From: Flagellimonas sp947499585
GTDB lineage: Bacteria > Bacteroidota > Bacteroidia > Flavobacteriales > Flavobacteriaceae
Assembly (NCBI RefSeq): GCF_044596045.1
Contig: NZ_CP138995.1
Location: 3,162,001 to 3,226,000 of the forward strand
DNA: 64,000 nucleotides
Direction: 5' to 3'
In this document: positions 1 to 8,747 of the stretch, one piece after another
How the letters are laid out: every line of letters begins with the position of its first letter
Numbering within the stretch: the stretch's first letter is position 1
Notes under the pieces: generated by a model
Told to the model about the DNA's origin: nothing
Databases searched by the model: none
What the model saw: only the letters and a program-made list of their open reading frames with translations
Program-made: the position numbers and the translations under genes

Positions 1-2122
1 CTTCATAAACACTTGAGTTCTCAATTCCCTCTTTGTAGTATACATCTATTTCTAACTCTTTAATCTCTTTTTCACCAACGTATTGCTGTACAGGGTATTT
101 AGGAATCATTGATCCTTCTTTTACAAACAAGGGTATTGTATCTATTTCTGCGGCTACCCATTTTTCTGCGCCTCCTGTCACTACTTCATCCGTCCAGTAG
201 TTAAACCACTTTCCTTTAGGAAAATACATTCTCCTGCCCTGCGCATTTGGTTCTTGTATTGGACACACTAACAGTTGTTTTCCAAAAAGAAACTCATCCG
301 TTCTAAAATGTGTTTGGACATCTTCTTGATCATAAAAAACCAAAGACTGAAGCATGGGCACCCCATTCTTGATATATCTATAAAACATAGTATATAAATA
401 GGGCAGTAACATATATCTTAACTCAATATATTTTCTAACAATATCTGTTATTTCATCACCGAAAGACCATGGCTCTTGTTCTCCATGATCCCCGCTAGAA
501 TGAACTCTACAAAATGGATGGAAAATCGCCAGTTGCATCCATCTAGCAAACAATTCTCCGTTGGGCTGTTCTGCAAAACCACCAATATCTGATCCTACAA
601 AAGAATAACCGCTCATACACATACGCTGCATCTGCACATTGGCTATCCATAAATGTTCCCATGTTGCAACGTTATCTCCTGTCCAGGTTGCACTGTATCT
701 TTGTGTTCCCGAATATGCGGCTCGAGTCAATACGAATGGTCTTCTAGGAAACATGAATTTTTTAACCCCTTCGTATGTAGCACGCACCATTTGCATGCCA
801 TATACGTTATGTGCCTTTCTATGACTACAAGGATGTCCATCATAATCATGTCTTACATCTAGGTTTGCAGTTTTACTGGGAACTTCCATGATTGCCGGTT
901 CGTTCATATCGTTCCAAACGCCTTTTACACCTAAATCTGCAATCATCTCTTTATACAACCCTGCCCACCATTCTCTAACTTCTGGGTCTGTAAAATCTGG
1001 AAATTTACATTCTCCAGGCCATACTTTTCCTTTAAAATGCGGACCATCTGCTCGACGACAGAAAAATCCATTATCCATAGCCTGTTGATATACCCAATAA
1101 TCGCGATCTATTTTTATTCCTGGATCGATCATAGTGATAGTTTTAAAACCATCTTCCTCCAGTTCTTCTATCATCTTTTTTGGATTGGGGAAATGGCGGT
1201 TATTCCATGTAAAACAGCGAAAACCTTCCATATAATCAATATCCAGATAAATTGCGTCACAAGGAATTTTCAGCTTCCTGAAAGTTGATGCTATGTTTTT
1301 TACCTTTTTTTCTGGAAAATAGCTCCATTTAGATTGGTGGAACCCCAAAGCCCATAAGGGTGGTAGTTCTGGAACACCGGTTAAATCCGTATACGCTTCT
1401 ACTACTTGGTTCATTTTTGGCCCGTAGAAGAAATAATAGTTCATTTCACCTCCATCTGCCCAAAAACTGGTCACATTTCTTTTTTCGTTTGCAAAATCAA
1501 AATAGGTGCTAAAAGAATTATCAAAGAAAACACCATAAGCAATATTCTCTTTAAGCCCTACGTAAAAAGGTATGGACTTATATAAAGGTTCTTGATCTTT
1601 ACCATAGGCATAAGAATCTGTAGCCCAATTATTAACTCGCTTTCCTTTTAAATTGGTGTGTGAAGCCTTGTCTCCCATTCCATAGTAACTCTCTCCAGAA
1701 TGGCAAGTTTTACTCATCTTCACTATGTTTCCTCCGTAATCGTAGTTCTCTTCCCAGTGAAATCCTAACTCATCTTCAATAATCACCATATCTTCTAAAT
1801 CCAGGATATGAACCTTCAAATTGGACTTATTAACAAATATTTTGATTTTTGAAGTAGTTATAACGTACTCAGGAACCTCTTCTTTTACGGTAAGTTCATT
1901 ATATCCTAAACTTACATCGTCACTTATAGCGTATGAAAAATCGGGCTCAAAAACATGTTCGGTAGCATATCTGAAACGAATTGCGCTATCTCGCAATATG
2001 GTAAGCTCTAAAATAACCCCGTTATGGGTGGTAAAATAGAGTTTATCATTCTCTTGCTTAAAGTCAACTATATGGTTTGGGTATTGGTTACCTCTTTTTT
2101 CTACTTCTGTATTGGTAATCAT
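1..2122 (-). CDS. GH31 family alpha-glucosidase, C-terminus cut by window edge
   Basis: This is a retaining alpha-glucosidase of glycoside hydrolase family 31, which releases glucose from alpha-glucans or maltooligosaccharides. The start ATG is at 2122 and 707 residues are visible, so only roughly the last hundred are missing. The nucleophile motif WNDMNEP places the catalytic Asp near residue 405. The motif GSDIGGF follows. The acid/base region HSSGDHGEQEPW places the second catalytic Asp near residue 545. There is no signal peptide, so the enzyme is probably cytoplasmic. It runs in the same direction as glgB, 94 bp downstream of it, which suggests a role in glycogen or maltodextrin turnover. 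The exact substrate cannot be read from the sequence. Confidence 0.93.
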   Translation of the reverse strand, partial: MITNTEVEKRGNQYPNHIVDFKQENDKLYFTTHNGVILELTILRDSAIRFRYATEHVFEPDFSYAISDDVSLGYNELTVKEEVPEYVITTSKIKIFVNKSNLKVHILDLEDMVIIEDELGFHWEENYDYGGNIVKMSKTCHSGESYYGMGDKASHTNLKGKRVNNWATDSYAYGKDQEPLYKSIPFYVGLKENIAYGVFFDNSFSTYFDFANEKRNVTSFWADGGEMNYYFFYGPKMNQVVEAYTDLTGVPELPPLWALGFHQSKWSYFPEKKVKNIASTFRKLKIPCDAIYLDIDYMEGFRCFTWNNRHFPNPKKMIEELEEDGFKTITMIDPGIKIDRDYWVYQQAMDNGFFCRRADGPHFKGKVWPGECKFPDFTDPEVREWWAGLYKEMIADLGVKGVWNDMNEPAIMEVPSKTANLDVRHDYDGHPCSHRKAHNVYGMQMVRATYEGVKKFMFPRRPFVLTRAAYSGTQRYSATWTGDNVATWEHLWIANVQMQRMCMSGYSFVGSDIGGFAEQPNGELFARWMQLAIFHPFCRVHSSGDHGEQEPWSFGDEITDIVRKYIELRYMLLPYLYTMFYRYIKNGVPMLQSLVFYDQEDVQTHFRTDEFLFGKQLLVCPIQEPNAQGRRMYFPKGKWFNYWTDEVVTGGAEKWVAAEIDTIPLFVKEGSMIPKYPVQQYVGEKEIKELEIDVYYKEGIENSSVYE

Positions 2123-2216
2123 TCTCAGTGGATTAAGACTAACAAAAGAAAGACTTTAGAGCGAGAAATTAAAAAGATGTTTTGAACAAACTAACTATAA
2201 CGTTTTAGTAAATTCA

Positions 2217-4112
2217 TTATCGATAAATCACAACACTTAATGGAGGAAGTGTCATAACTACGGATTGCTCATGCCCATTCCACGCTTTTGATGATGGTTT
2301 TAGTGTTTTTTTACCCATTCCACTTCCAGCATATTTGGTGTCATTACTGTTAAAAAGCAATTTTAATTGTGAGGTCTTAGGTACTCCAACTCTATAATCT
2401 TCTCTTGGAACAGGTGTGAAATTACAGGCTATAATTAAATCATCCTTAGGATCCCGCCCTTTTCTTATATACGTTAATACCGTATTTTCCTGGTCGTTGT
2501 ATTCAATCCATTGAAAGCCATCTGCGTCAAATTGTTTTTCATAAAGCGCAGGGTTGTTTTTATAAACCTTATTTAAGTCTTTTATTACTTCTTGGATTCC
2601 AGCATGAAAATCAAATTGGGTCAAGTGCCAATCTAAGCCGGTTTCAAAATCCCATTCGGAGGATTGTCCAAATTCCGCTCCCATAAAAAGAAGATTGGTC
2701 CCTGGGTGGGTAAACATAAAGCCAAAAAGCAGCCTTAAATTAGCAAATCGTTGCCACTCATCACCGGGCATACGATAGAGCAAGGATTTTTTCCCATACA
2801 CCACTTCATCATGAGAAAATGGTAACATAAAGTTTTCAGTAAAAGCATAGGTCATGCTAAAAGTGATATCATTTAGATCATAAGACCTGTGTACCGGTTC
2901 TTTTTTAAAGAATTCCAATGTATCGTGCATCCAGCCCATCATCCATTTCATACCAAAACCAAGTCCACCAAAATGTACGGGCTTAGAAACACCTGTAAAA
3001 GCAGTAGATTCCTCAGCAATGGTCTGCACTCCTTTAAAGCTAGCATATACTTCTTGGTTCATTTCCCTTATAAAGGACATGGCTTCTAAATTTTCATTAT
3101 TGCCATATATATTGGGTTCCCATTCGCCTTCTTCTCGCGAATAGTCCAAATATAACATAGAAGCCACCGCATCTACGCGAAGACCATCTACATGATATTG
3201 ATCCAACCAAAAAATTGCATTGCTTATCAAAAATGCGCGTACCTCATTTCTTCCATAGTTGAAAATTAAACTTTTCCAATCTGGATGATAACCCCTTTTT
3301 CTATCTGGATGCTCATAAAGGTGAGATCCATCAAAAAACCCAAGTCCATGGGCATCTTCTGGAAAATGAGATGGTACCCAGTCCAAAATCACTCCTATTC
3401 CACGTTGGTGAAATTTATCAACAAGAAATTTAAAATCCTCAGGTTTTCCAAATCTGGATGTAGGAGCAAAATACCCTGTTAACTGATATCCCCAAGAAGG
3501 ATCATAAGGGTATTCCATAATAGGCATGAACTCCACATGGGTAAATCCCATTTCCTCTACATAGTCCACAAGTTCATCTGCCAGTTCCACATAGGAAAGC
3601 GATTCCCAACCATTTTTTTTCTTCCAAGACCCTAAATGAACTTCGTAAACAGAGTAAGGTTTGTCCAACGCATTTTTCTCCTCACGGGTATCCATCCATT
3701 TCTTATCCTTCCAGCTATGTGAAGCTTCCCAAACTACCGAAGCAGTATTGGGTGGCTGTTCACAATATCTACCAAAAGGATCTGCTTTTTCTGTCCAGAT
3801 GTCATTATTGTTAGACTGAATCTTGAATTTATACTTGGTGCCCTTGTCCACTCCGGGAATAAAGCCTTCCCAAATACCGCTTTCATCCCATCGAACAAAT
3901 AATTGGTGATTGTCTGCTTTCCAAAAATTAAAGTCTCCAATTACTGAAACTGACTTTGCAGAAGGGGCCCAAACGGCAAAATAGGTGCCTTTTACACCAT
4001 CCACTTCAGTCAAGTGCGAACCCAATTTATCATAAAGTCTGTAATGCTTTCCAGCTTTAAAAAGATTGATATCAAACTCGGTGAAAAGACTGTGGACGAC
4101 TACCTTGGACAT
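2217..4112 (-). CDS. glgB: 1,4-alpha-glucan branching enzyme
   Basis: Glycogen branching enzyme that cuts alpha-1,4 chains and re-attaches them in alpha-1,6 linkage. It has 631 residues. The N-terminal CBM48 domain covers about residues 25-115 (YFAVWAPSAKSVSVIGDFN). The GH13 barrel follows, with EFMPIMEYP and GYQLTGYFAPTSR typical of GlgB. The nucleophile Asp is in DGLRVDAVASML, the acid/base Glu in QTIAEESTAF and the stabilising Asp in FSHDEVVYGK. A C-terminal beta domain ends the protein. It is shorter than the roughly 730-residue enterobacterial enzyme because the extra N-terminal domain is absent. A weak -7-like box (TAATATTG on the minus strand) lies just upstream of the ATG. Confidence 0.96.
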   Translation of the reverse strand: MSKVVVHSLFTEFDINLFKAGKHYRLYDKLGSHLTEVDGVKGTYFAVWAPSAKSVSVIGDFNFWKADNHQLFVRWDESGIWEGFIPGVDKGTKYKFKIQSNNNDIWTEKADPFGRYCEQPPNTASVVWEASHSWKDKKWMDTREEKNALDKPYSVYEVHLGSWKKKNGWESLSYVELADELVDYVEEMGFTHVEFMPIMEYPYDPSWGYQLTGYFAPTSRFGKPEDFKFLVDKFHQRGIGVILDWVPSHFPEDAHGLGFFDGSHLYEHPDRKRGYHPDWKSLIFNYGRNEVRAFLISNAIFWLDQYHVDGLRVDAVASMLYLDYSREEGEWEPNIYGNNENLEAMSFIREMNQEVYASFKGVQTIAEESTAFTGVSKPVHFGGLGFGMKWMMGWMHDTLEFFKKEPVHRSYDLNDITFSMTYAFTENFMLPFSHDEVVYGKKSLLYRMPGDEWQRFANLRLLFGFMFTHPGTNLLFMGAEFGQSSEWDFETGLDWHLTQFDFHAGIQEVIKDLNKVYKNNPALYEKQFDADGFQWIEYNDQENTVLTYIRKGRDPKDDLIIACNFTPVPREDYRVGVPKTSQLKLLFNSNDTKYAGSGMGKKTLKPSSKAWNGHEQSVVMTLPPLSVVIYR

Positions 4113-4271
4113 ATAAGCTGGTTTACAATTACAATATTACACATCTTTGACCAAGAATCCGATTTTGCTCTCTTTGTTTGTAAAATAAATTGATGGCACG
4201 GCAAAAATGGAATGCTTTTTGATTTTGAGTTGAAAACAAATGAAATGAGTACAAATCAAAAATCAAAAATC

Positions 4272-4850
4272 ATGAATAAATTCAACACAATTATTGGGGC
4301 ATTCCTTGTTTTGCTTACCGTATCCTGCGAAGGACCAACAGGACCTCCTGGTTTTGATGGGTTTGATGGAGTCGACGGCCAAGATGGTCTGGATGGAATA
4401 CAGGGACAAGTAGTAGAAATAGATGGTGTCAATTTTGGGTATGATGTTGACGGCAACATATTTAGTACGCTGATAAATTTTGGGGATGAAACAAATTATG
4501 AAGTGAGGGAAGCCGATGCCGTTTTAGTATATCGATTTGATGGAACTATTGATCTCGATGATAATAGCACAGCTGATGCTTGGAGTCAAATTCCACAGAA
4601 TTTTTTCCTTCCTGAAGGTACCATACAATATGTATTTGCTCACACCTTTGTAGATTTTGAAATCTTTATTGACGGAAATTTTGACCTTTCCGCAATAAGC
4701 ACAGATTTCACAGATAATCAGTCCTTTAGAATTGTGTTTGTACCTAGTGTATTTGCAAACTCTTCTAAAATGGATACCTCTAACATAGAGAATGTAATGA
4801 GTGCTTTAGGTATTGAAGAAAGCCAAGTTATGAAGATTGATATAGATTAA
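4272..4850 (+). CDS. Lipoprotein with short collagen-like Gly-x-y tract
   Basis: A predicted lipoprotein of 192 residues and unknown function. The start at 4272 is chosen because MNKFNTIIGAFLVLLTVSC is then a complete lipoprotein signal with the lipidated Cys near residue 19. In-frame ATGs at 4212 and 4245 would put a long polar stretch ahead of the signal. Directly after the Cys come about eight Gly-x-y triplets rich in Asp (GFDGFDGVDGQDG), followed by an acidic, non-repetitive domain of about 140 residues. Such tracts are common just behind the lipid anchor of Bacteroidota surface lipoproteins. A terminator follows the stop, so it is probably transcribed alone. Confidence 0.8.
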   Translation: MNKFNTIIGAFLVLLTVSCEGPTGPPGFDGFDGVDGQDGLDGIQGQVVEIDGVNFGYDVDGNIFSTLINFGDETNYEVREADAVLVYRFDGTIDLDDNSTADAWSQIPQNFFLPEGTIQYVFAHTFVDFEIFIDGNFDLSAISTDFTDNQSFRIVFVPSVFANSSKMDTSNIENVMSALGIEESQVMKIDID

Positions 4851-4870
4851 TCTCATAAAAATCTTAATTT

Positions 4871-4902
4871 AAAGACCTGCTGGAAAACCAGTGGGTCTTT
4901 TT
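4871..4902 (+). terminator. Rho-independent terminator after the collagen-like lipoprotein gene
   Basis: AAAGACC at 4871-4877 pairs with GGTCTTT at 4894-4900, and CTGG pairs with CCAG inside around an AAAA loop, with a small internal mismatch. A short T-run follows. It lies 20 bp after the stop codon. Confidence 0.7.
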
Positions 4903-4964
4903 ATATTATAAGGATATTGTGAAAGGATAATCAAAAAAAAACGTCTATTTAATAAAATAAAGAA

Positions 4965-5456
4965 ATGGGAAAACAATTGCTTTTGATCGCATTCCTTATG
5001 ATGTTGGGATGTAAGGGTGTATCACAGGAAGAGAAAAAAGAAACAGAAAAAGAAGTTGCTTTTGCAATAACTAAAACTGATGCTGAATGGAAAGCTGAAC
5101 TTACCGATATGGAGTATTATGTGCTCAGAAAAGCAGCAACAGAAAATGCTTTTACCAGTGATCTACTCGATAATAAGGAAAAAGGAACCTATGTTTGCGC
5201 CGCATGCGCTACGCCACTTTTCCGTAGCGAAAACAAATTTAAATCGGGAACTGGATGGCCAAGTTTTGATAGGGAAATTGAAGGCAATGTTGCTTACGAT
5301 GTTGATTATAAGATTGGTTATGAACGGACAGAAGAGCACTGTGGCACTTGTGGAGGGCATTTAGGACATGTTTTTAATGACGGCCCTAGAAATACCACAG
5401 GAAAAAGGCACTGTATTAATGGTGTTGCTTTGGATTTTATTCCAGATTCCAACTAG
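4965..5456 (+). CDS. msrB: Peptide-methionine (R)-S-oxide reductase MsrB, lipoprotein form
   Basis: Repairs methionine-R-sulfoxide in proteins outside the cytoplasm. The 163-residue protein starts with a lipoprotein signal (MGKQLLLIAFLMMLGC), giving a lipidated Cys near residue 16, then a charged linker and the MsrB domain from about residue 40. Zinc ligands are the CAAC and CGTC pairs, and the catalytic Cys is in RHCINGV. The position that often holds the resolving Cys (SGCGWPSF) is Thr here (SGTGWPSF), so reduction must use another route. A second msrB follows 75 bp downstream. The pair looks like one periplasmic and one cytoplasmic copy. Confidence 0.93.
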   Translation: MGKQLLLIAFLMMLGCKGVSQEEKKETEKEVAFAITKTDAEWKAELTDMEYYVLRKAATENAFTSDLLDNKEKGTYVCAACATPLFRSENKFKSGTGWPSFDREIEGNVAYDVDYKIGYERTEEHCGTCGGHLGHVFNDGPRNTTGKRHCINGVALDFIPDSN

Positions 5457-5531
5457 TCCAAAATTTTAGGCATCCCGTTTATAATTTTACAGTTTCAAGA
5501 TTTAATTCATTTTTTCCTTTAATTTGAGGTT

Positions 5532-5942
5532 ATGGACAACAAGCACAGCTCAGAAAAATCAGAAGCAGAGTGGAAAGAGCAACTTTCTGCGGAAGAATAC
5601 TACGTTCTAAGACAAAAGGGTACTGAAAGACCACATACAGGGCAATACGACCTACATTTTGAAAATGGTGACTATCATTGCAAAGCCTGTAACGCCAAGC
5701 TTTTTGAAAGTGAACACAAATTTGAAAGCGGCTGTGGTTGGCCTTCTTTTGATGAAGCAGTAGAAGGCGCCATTGAATATATTAGGGATACTACGCATGG
5801 AATGATGCGAACAGAAACGGTTTGCGCCAATTGCGGTGGCCATTTAGGTCATGTTTTTAACGACGGTCCAAGAGAAACAACAGGGCAACGTTATTGTATC
5901 AATTCAGTCAGTATAGATTTTGATCCAACGGGGGAAAAATGA
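5532..5942 (+). CDS. msrB: Peptide-methionine (R)-S-oxide reductase MsrB, cytoplasmic form
   Basis: A 136-residue MsrB without signal peptide, so a cytoplasmic repair enzyme for methionine-R-sulfoxide. The zinc pairs are CKAC and CANC, and the catalytic Cys is in RYCINSV. Unlike its upstream paralogue it keeps Cys in SGCGWPSF, the usual resolving position for thioredoxin-linked turnover. The stop codon overlaps the start of the next gene as ATGA, so the two are probably translated in a coupled way. Confidence 0.94.
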   Translation: MDNKHSSEKSEAEWKEQLSAEEYYVLRQKGTERPHTGQYDLHFENGDYHCKACNAKLFESEHKFESGCGWPSFDEAVEGAIEYIRDTTHGMMRTETVCANCGGHLGHVFNDGPRETTGQRYCINSVSIDFDPTGEK

Positions 5943-6475
5943 ATTTTCAAGAAAACTATCTTAAGAACATAGTTTTTGAATTCCATCGTTACAAAACAAT
6001 GGGCGACAATACTTTTGCCCAACTTTCCGATAACGAAATCCTTTGGAAGTATAAAGACACAGACAATTCCATAGCAATAATTGTAAAGCATATGGTAGGG
6101 AATATGTTGAGTAGATGGACTAATTTTTTAACTGAAGATGGTGAAAAATCTTGGCGTAATCGAGAAATGGAATTTGAAGAACCGTACACCTCAAAAGTTG
6201 AAATGTTAGCTGCTTGGGAAAAGGGTTGGAAATGCCTTTTTGATACTTTGGAAAGTATCAATAGTTCAAATTTTGAAACCAAAATTAAAATCAGGGACGA
6301 AGAACATACCATTATTGAAGCTGTAAACCGGCAATTGGCGCATTACCCAAGTCATGTAGGACAGTTAGCTTTCCTAGGAAAAATGATAAAAGGCCCTGAT
6401 TGGATTTCACTTTCAATTCCAAAAGGAGGTTCAGATTCATTCAATAAAAAGATGTTCGGGCAACCTAAATCATAA
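5939..6475 (+). CDS. DinB/DUF1572-like metal-binding four-helix protein
   Basis: A 178-residue soluble protein resembling the DUF1572 branch of the DinB/YfiT superfamily. These are four-helix bundles that bind a metal through three His residues. Candidate ligands are His in IVKHMVGNM and two His in AHYPSHVGQ. The gene overlaps the preceding msrB by four bases (ATGA). The family includes thiol transferases that use bacillithiol or mycothiol, and bshC lies elsewhere in this window, so a thiol-linked role near the Msr enzymes is possible but unproven. Confidence 0.78.
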   Translation: MNFQENYLKNIVFEFHRYKTMGDNTFAQLSDNEILWKYKDTDNSIAIIVKHMVGNMLSRWTNFLTEDGEKSWRNREMEFEEPYTSKVEMLAAWEKGWKCLFDTLESINSSNFETKIKIRDEEHTIIEAVNRQLAHYPSHVGQLAFLGKMIKGPDWISLSIPKGGSDSFNKKMFGQPKS

Positions 6476-6508
6476 ATTCAGCCTCTAGAAAATCAGGAAT
6501 CCTAAATC

Positions 6509-6540
6509 TTGGTATTTGGTATCTGAATTACGTACTTTTG
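6509..6540 (+). promoter_or_regulatory. Putative Bacteroidota-type promoter of lpdA
   Basis: A perfect -7 box TACTTTTG lies at 6533-6540 with TTG at 6509-6511, 21 bp upstream. This matches the known Bacteroidota pattern of TTG and TAnnTTTG. Initiation would be near 6547, leaving a leader of about 27 nt before the ATG. Confidence 0.6.
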
Positions 6541-6573
6541 CACTTCATTTTAAACAACTAAAATCAAATTCTA

Positions 6574-7965
6574 ATGAGCAACTTCGATGTAATTGTTTTG
6601 GGTAGTGGTCCTGGAGGATATGTAACGGCTATAAGAGCCTCGCAACTTGGACTCAAAACAGCCATTGTAGAAAAGGAAAGTCTAGGAGGTGTATGTCTTA
6701 ATTGGGGATGCATCCCTACTAAAGCCCTACTAAAATCTGCTCAGGTTTTTGATTATTTAAAGCATGCCGAAGACTATGGGTTAAGTGCCAAAAAAGTAGA
6801 GCACGATTTTGATGCCGTGGTAAAAAGAAGTCGCGGTGTTGCTGATGGAATGAGCAAGGGAGTTCAATTCTTGATGAAGAAAAACAAGATTGAAGTTCTA
6901 AATGGCTATGGAAAAGTGCAGCCTGGCAAAAAAGTAGTGGTAAAAGGTGAACATGGGGATCCCGCAGAGTATACTGCTGATCATATTATAATTGCTACTG
7001 GAGCTAGAAGTCGGGAATTACCAAGTCTTCCTCAAGATGGCAAAAAGGTAATTGGCTATAGAGAAGCAATGACTTTAGAAACACAACCAAAGAAAATGAT
7101 TGTTGTAGGTAGTGGTGCCATTGGTATTGAGTTCGCTTACTTCTACAACGCTATGGGAACCGAAGTAACCGTAGTTGAGTACCTTCCAAATATTGTTCCT
7201 ATTGAAGACGAAGATATTTCCAAACAATTGGAGCGTAGTTTTAAAAAAGCAGGTGTTAAGATTAAAACTTCAGCAGAAGTTACGCATGTCGATACTTCCG
7301 GAGAAGGTGTAAAAGCTACCATAAAAACTACAAAAGGAGAAGAAGTTCTGGAAGCTGATATTGTTCTTTCTGCAGTTGGTATTAAAACCAATATTGAAAA
7401 TATAGGATTAGAAGACGTTGGTATTGCTGTTGATAGAGATAAAATCTTGGTCAATGATTACTACCAAACCAACATTCCTGGGTATTATGCCATAGGCGAT
7501 GTTACACCGGGACAAGCTTTGGCTCACGTAGCCTCAGCTGAAGGAATCCTTTGTGTTGAAAAAATAGCTGGTATGCATGTTGAAGCGTTAGACTATGGAA
7601 ACATACCAGGATGTACGTATTGTATCCCAGAAGTAGCTTCTGTAGGTCTTACCGAAAAACAGGCCAAAGAACAGGGATATGATATCAAAGTAGGTAAATT
7701 TCCATTTTCAGCAAGCGGAAAAGCAAAAGCTGCAGGAACTCCTGATGGTTTTGTAAAAGTTATTTTTGATGCAAAATATGGCGAATGGCTAGGATGCCAC
7801 ATGATCGGTGTTGGTGTAACGGACATGATTGCTGAAGCTGTGGTTGCAAGAAAATTAGAGACTACGGGACATGAAATCCTAAAAGCGGTTCACCCACACC
7901 CAACCATGAGTGAGGCTGTTATGGAAGCTGTAGCTGCTGCATATGGTGAAGTAATTCATTTATAA
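6574..7965 (+). CDS. lpdA: Dihydrolipoyl dehydrogenase (E3)
   Basis: FAD enzyme that reoxidises dihydrolipoamide in the 2-oxo acid dehydrogenase and glycine cleavage complexes, passing electrons to NAD. The 463 residues match the usual length. The FAD-binding GSGPGGYVTAIRA is at residues 9-21. The redox disulfide is in GGVCLNWGCIPTKALL near residues 39-54. The NAD-binding GSGAIGIEFAYFY is near residue 180, and the second FAD motif AIGDVTPG near 310. The C-terminal catalytic HPHPTMSEAVMEA places the essential His and Glu. It has its own promoter. Confidence 0.97.
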   Translation: MSNFDVIVLGSGPGGYVTAIRASQLGLKTAIVEKESLGGVCLNWGCIPTKALLKSAQVFDYLKHAEDYGLSAKKVEHDFDAVVKRSRGVADGMSKGVQFLMKKNKIEVLNGYGKVQPGKKVVVKGEHGDPAEYTADHIIIATGARSRELPSLPQDGKKVIGYREAMTLETQPKKMIVVGSGAIGIEFAYFYNAMGTEVTVVEYLPNIVPIEDEDISKQLERSFKKAGVKIKTSAEVTHVDTSGEGVKATIKTTKGEEVLEADIVLSAVGIKTNIENIGLEDVGIAVDRDKILVNDYYQTNIPGYYAIGDVTPGQALAHVASAEGILCVEKIAGMHVEALDYGNIPGCTYCIPEVASVGLTEKQAKEQGYDIKVGKFPFSASGKAKAAGTPDGFVKVIFDAKYGEWLGCHMIGVGVTDMIAEAVVARKLETTGHEILKAVHPHPTMSEAVMEAVAAAYGEVIHL

Positions 7966-7977
7966 TTTTTATCATCT

Positions 7978-8259
7978 GTGTTAAAAGTATTCAGGGCAAC
8001 AGCGATATTGGAAGGAATATCATATTTACTTCTATTTGGACTAACAATGCCATTAAAGTATTGGGCAGGTATGTTAGAACCCAACAAAGTTGTGGGCTAT
8101 GCCCACGGGGCACTCTTTATTATTTATGTGATTGTAGCATTGGTTTTTTGTTGGGAACGAAAATGGACCATTAAAAGGTTTAGTATCCTTTTTGTAGCAT
8201 CATTGCTTCCTTTTGGGACATTTTACGCCGATAAGAAATATTTGAGTAACCTAGCCTAA
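7978..8259 (+). CDS. DUF3817 small membrane protein
   Basis: A 93-residue protein with three predicted membrane helices, matching the DUF3817 pattern: LEGISYLLLFGLTMPLKYW at the start, a glycine-rich HGALFIIYV helix in the middle, and a final helix ending in FYADKKYL. The start codon is GTG, 12 bp after lpdA, so it is probably co-transcribed. The function of the family is unknown. The last nine bases overlap the end of aroQ on the other strand. Confidence 0.85.
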   Translation: MLKVFRATAILEGISYLLLFGLTMPLKYWAGMLEPNKVVGYAHGALFIIYVIVALVFCWERKWTIKRFSILFVASLLPFGTFYADKKYLSNLA

Positions 8260-8667
8260 AAAGCTTTGAATAGCAAGGTTATAACTCTGAAGTCCAAAAC
8301 CTAAAATCACACCTTTGGCTCCTGAAGAAATATAGGAAACATGCCTAAAATCTTCTCGTTTATGGGTATTTGAAATATGAACCTCAACAACGGGGGTATT
8401 CACTGCCTTTACAGCATCTCCTATACCAACTGAAGTGTGTGTATAAGACGCAGCATTTAAAACAATACCATCATAAGTAAAACCAACTTCTTGAATTTTA
8501 CCTATAAGCTCTCCTTCTATGTTGGATTGAAAATATTCCAATTCAACTTTGGGGAATCTTTGCTGTAGTTGTAAAAAATAGTCTTCAAAAGTGGTACTTC
8601 CGTAGACTTCAGGTTCACGTTTTCCCAGTAAGTTTAAGTTAGGGCCGTTGATGATAATTAGTTTCAT
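8251..8667 (-). CDS. aroQ: Type II 3-dehydroquinate dehydratase
   Basis: Third step of the shikimate pathway, converting 3-dehydroquinate to 3-dehydroshikimate. The 138 residues fit the dodecameric type II enzyme. Diagnostic motifs are INGPNLNLLGKREPEVYG at the N-terminus with the catalytic Tyr, LNAASYTHTSVGIGDA with substrate-binding Asn, and EVHISNTHKREDFRH with the catalytic His. TACATTTA, a -7-like box, sits only about four bases before the ATG on the minus strand, so the transcript may be leaderless. Confidence 0.96.
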   Translation of the reverse strand: MKLIIINGPNLNLLGKREPEVYGSTTFEDYFLQLQQRFPKVELEYFQSNIEGELIGKIQEVGFTYDGIVLNAASYTHTSVGIGDAVKAVNTPVVEVHISNTHKREDFRHVSYISSGAKGVILGFGLQSYNLAIQSFLG

Positions 8668-8696
8668 AGGATAAATGTACCAATATTTTTAGGGCA

Positions 8697-8729
8697 TAAA
8701 AAAAGAGGAAGCAACAACTTCCCCTTTTT
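8697..8729 (-). terminator. Terminator of the 8748-9251 gene
   Basis: Read on the minus strand, GGGGAAG and CTTCCTC form a stem with one G-U pair around a six-base loop, flanked by an A-run before and a run of seven T after. It lies 19 bp past the stop of the beta-barrel gene and ends just before aroQ. Confidence 0.75.
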
Positions 8730-8747
8730 AAAGCTATTATTAATTTC

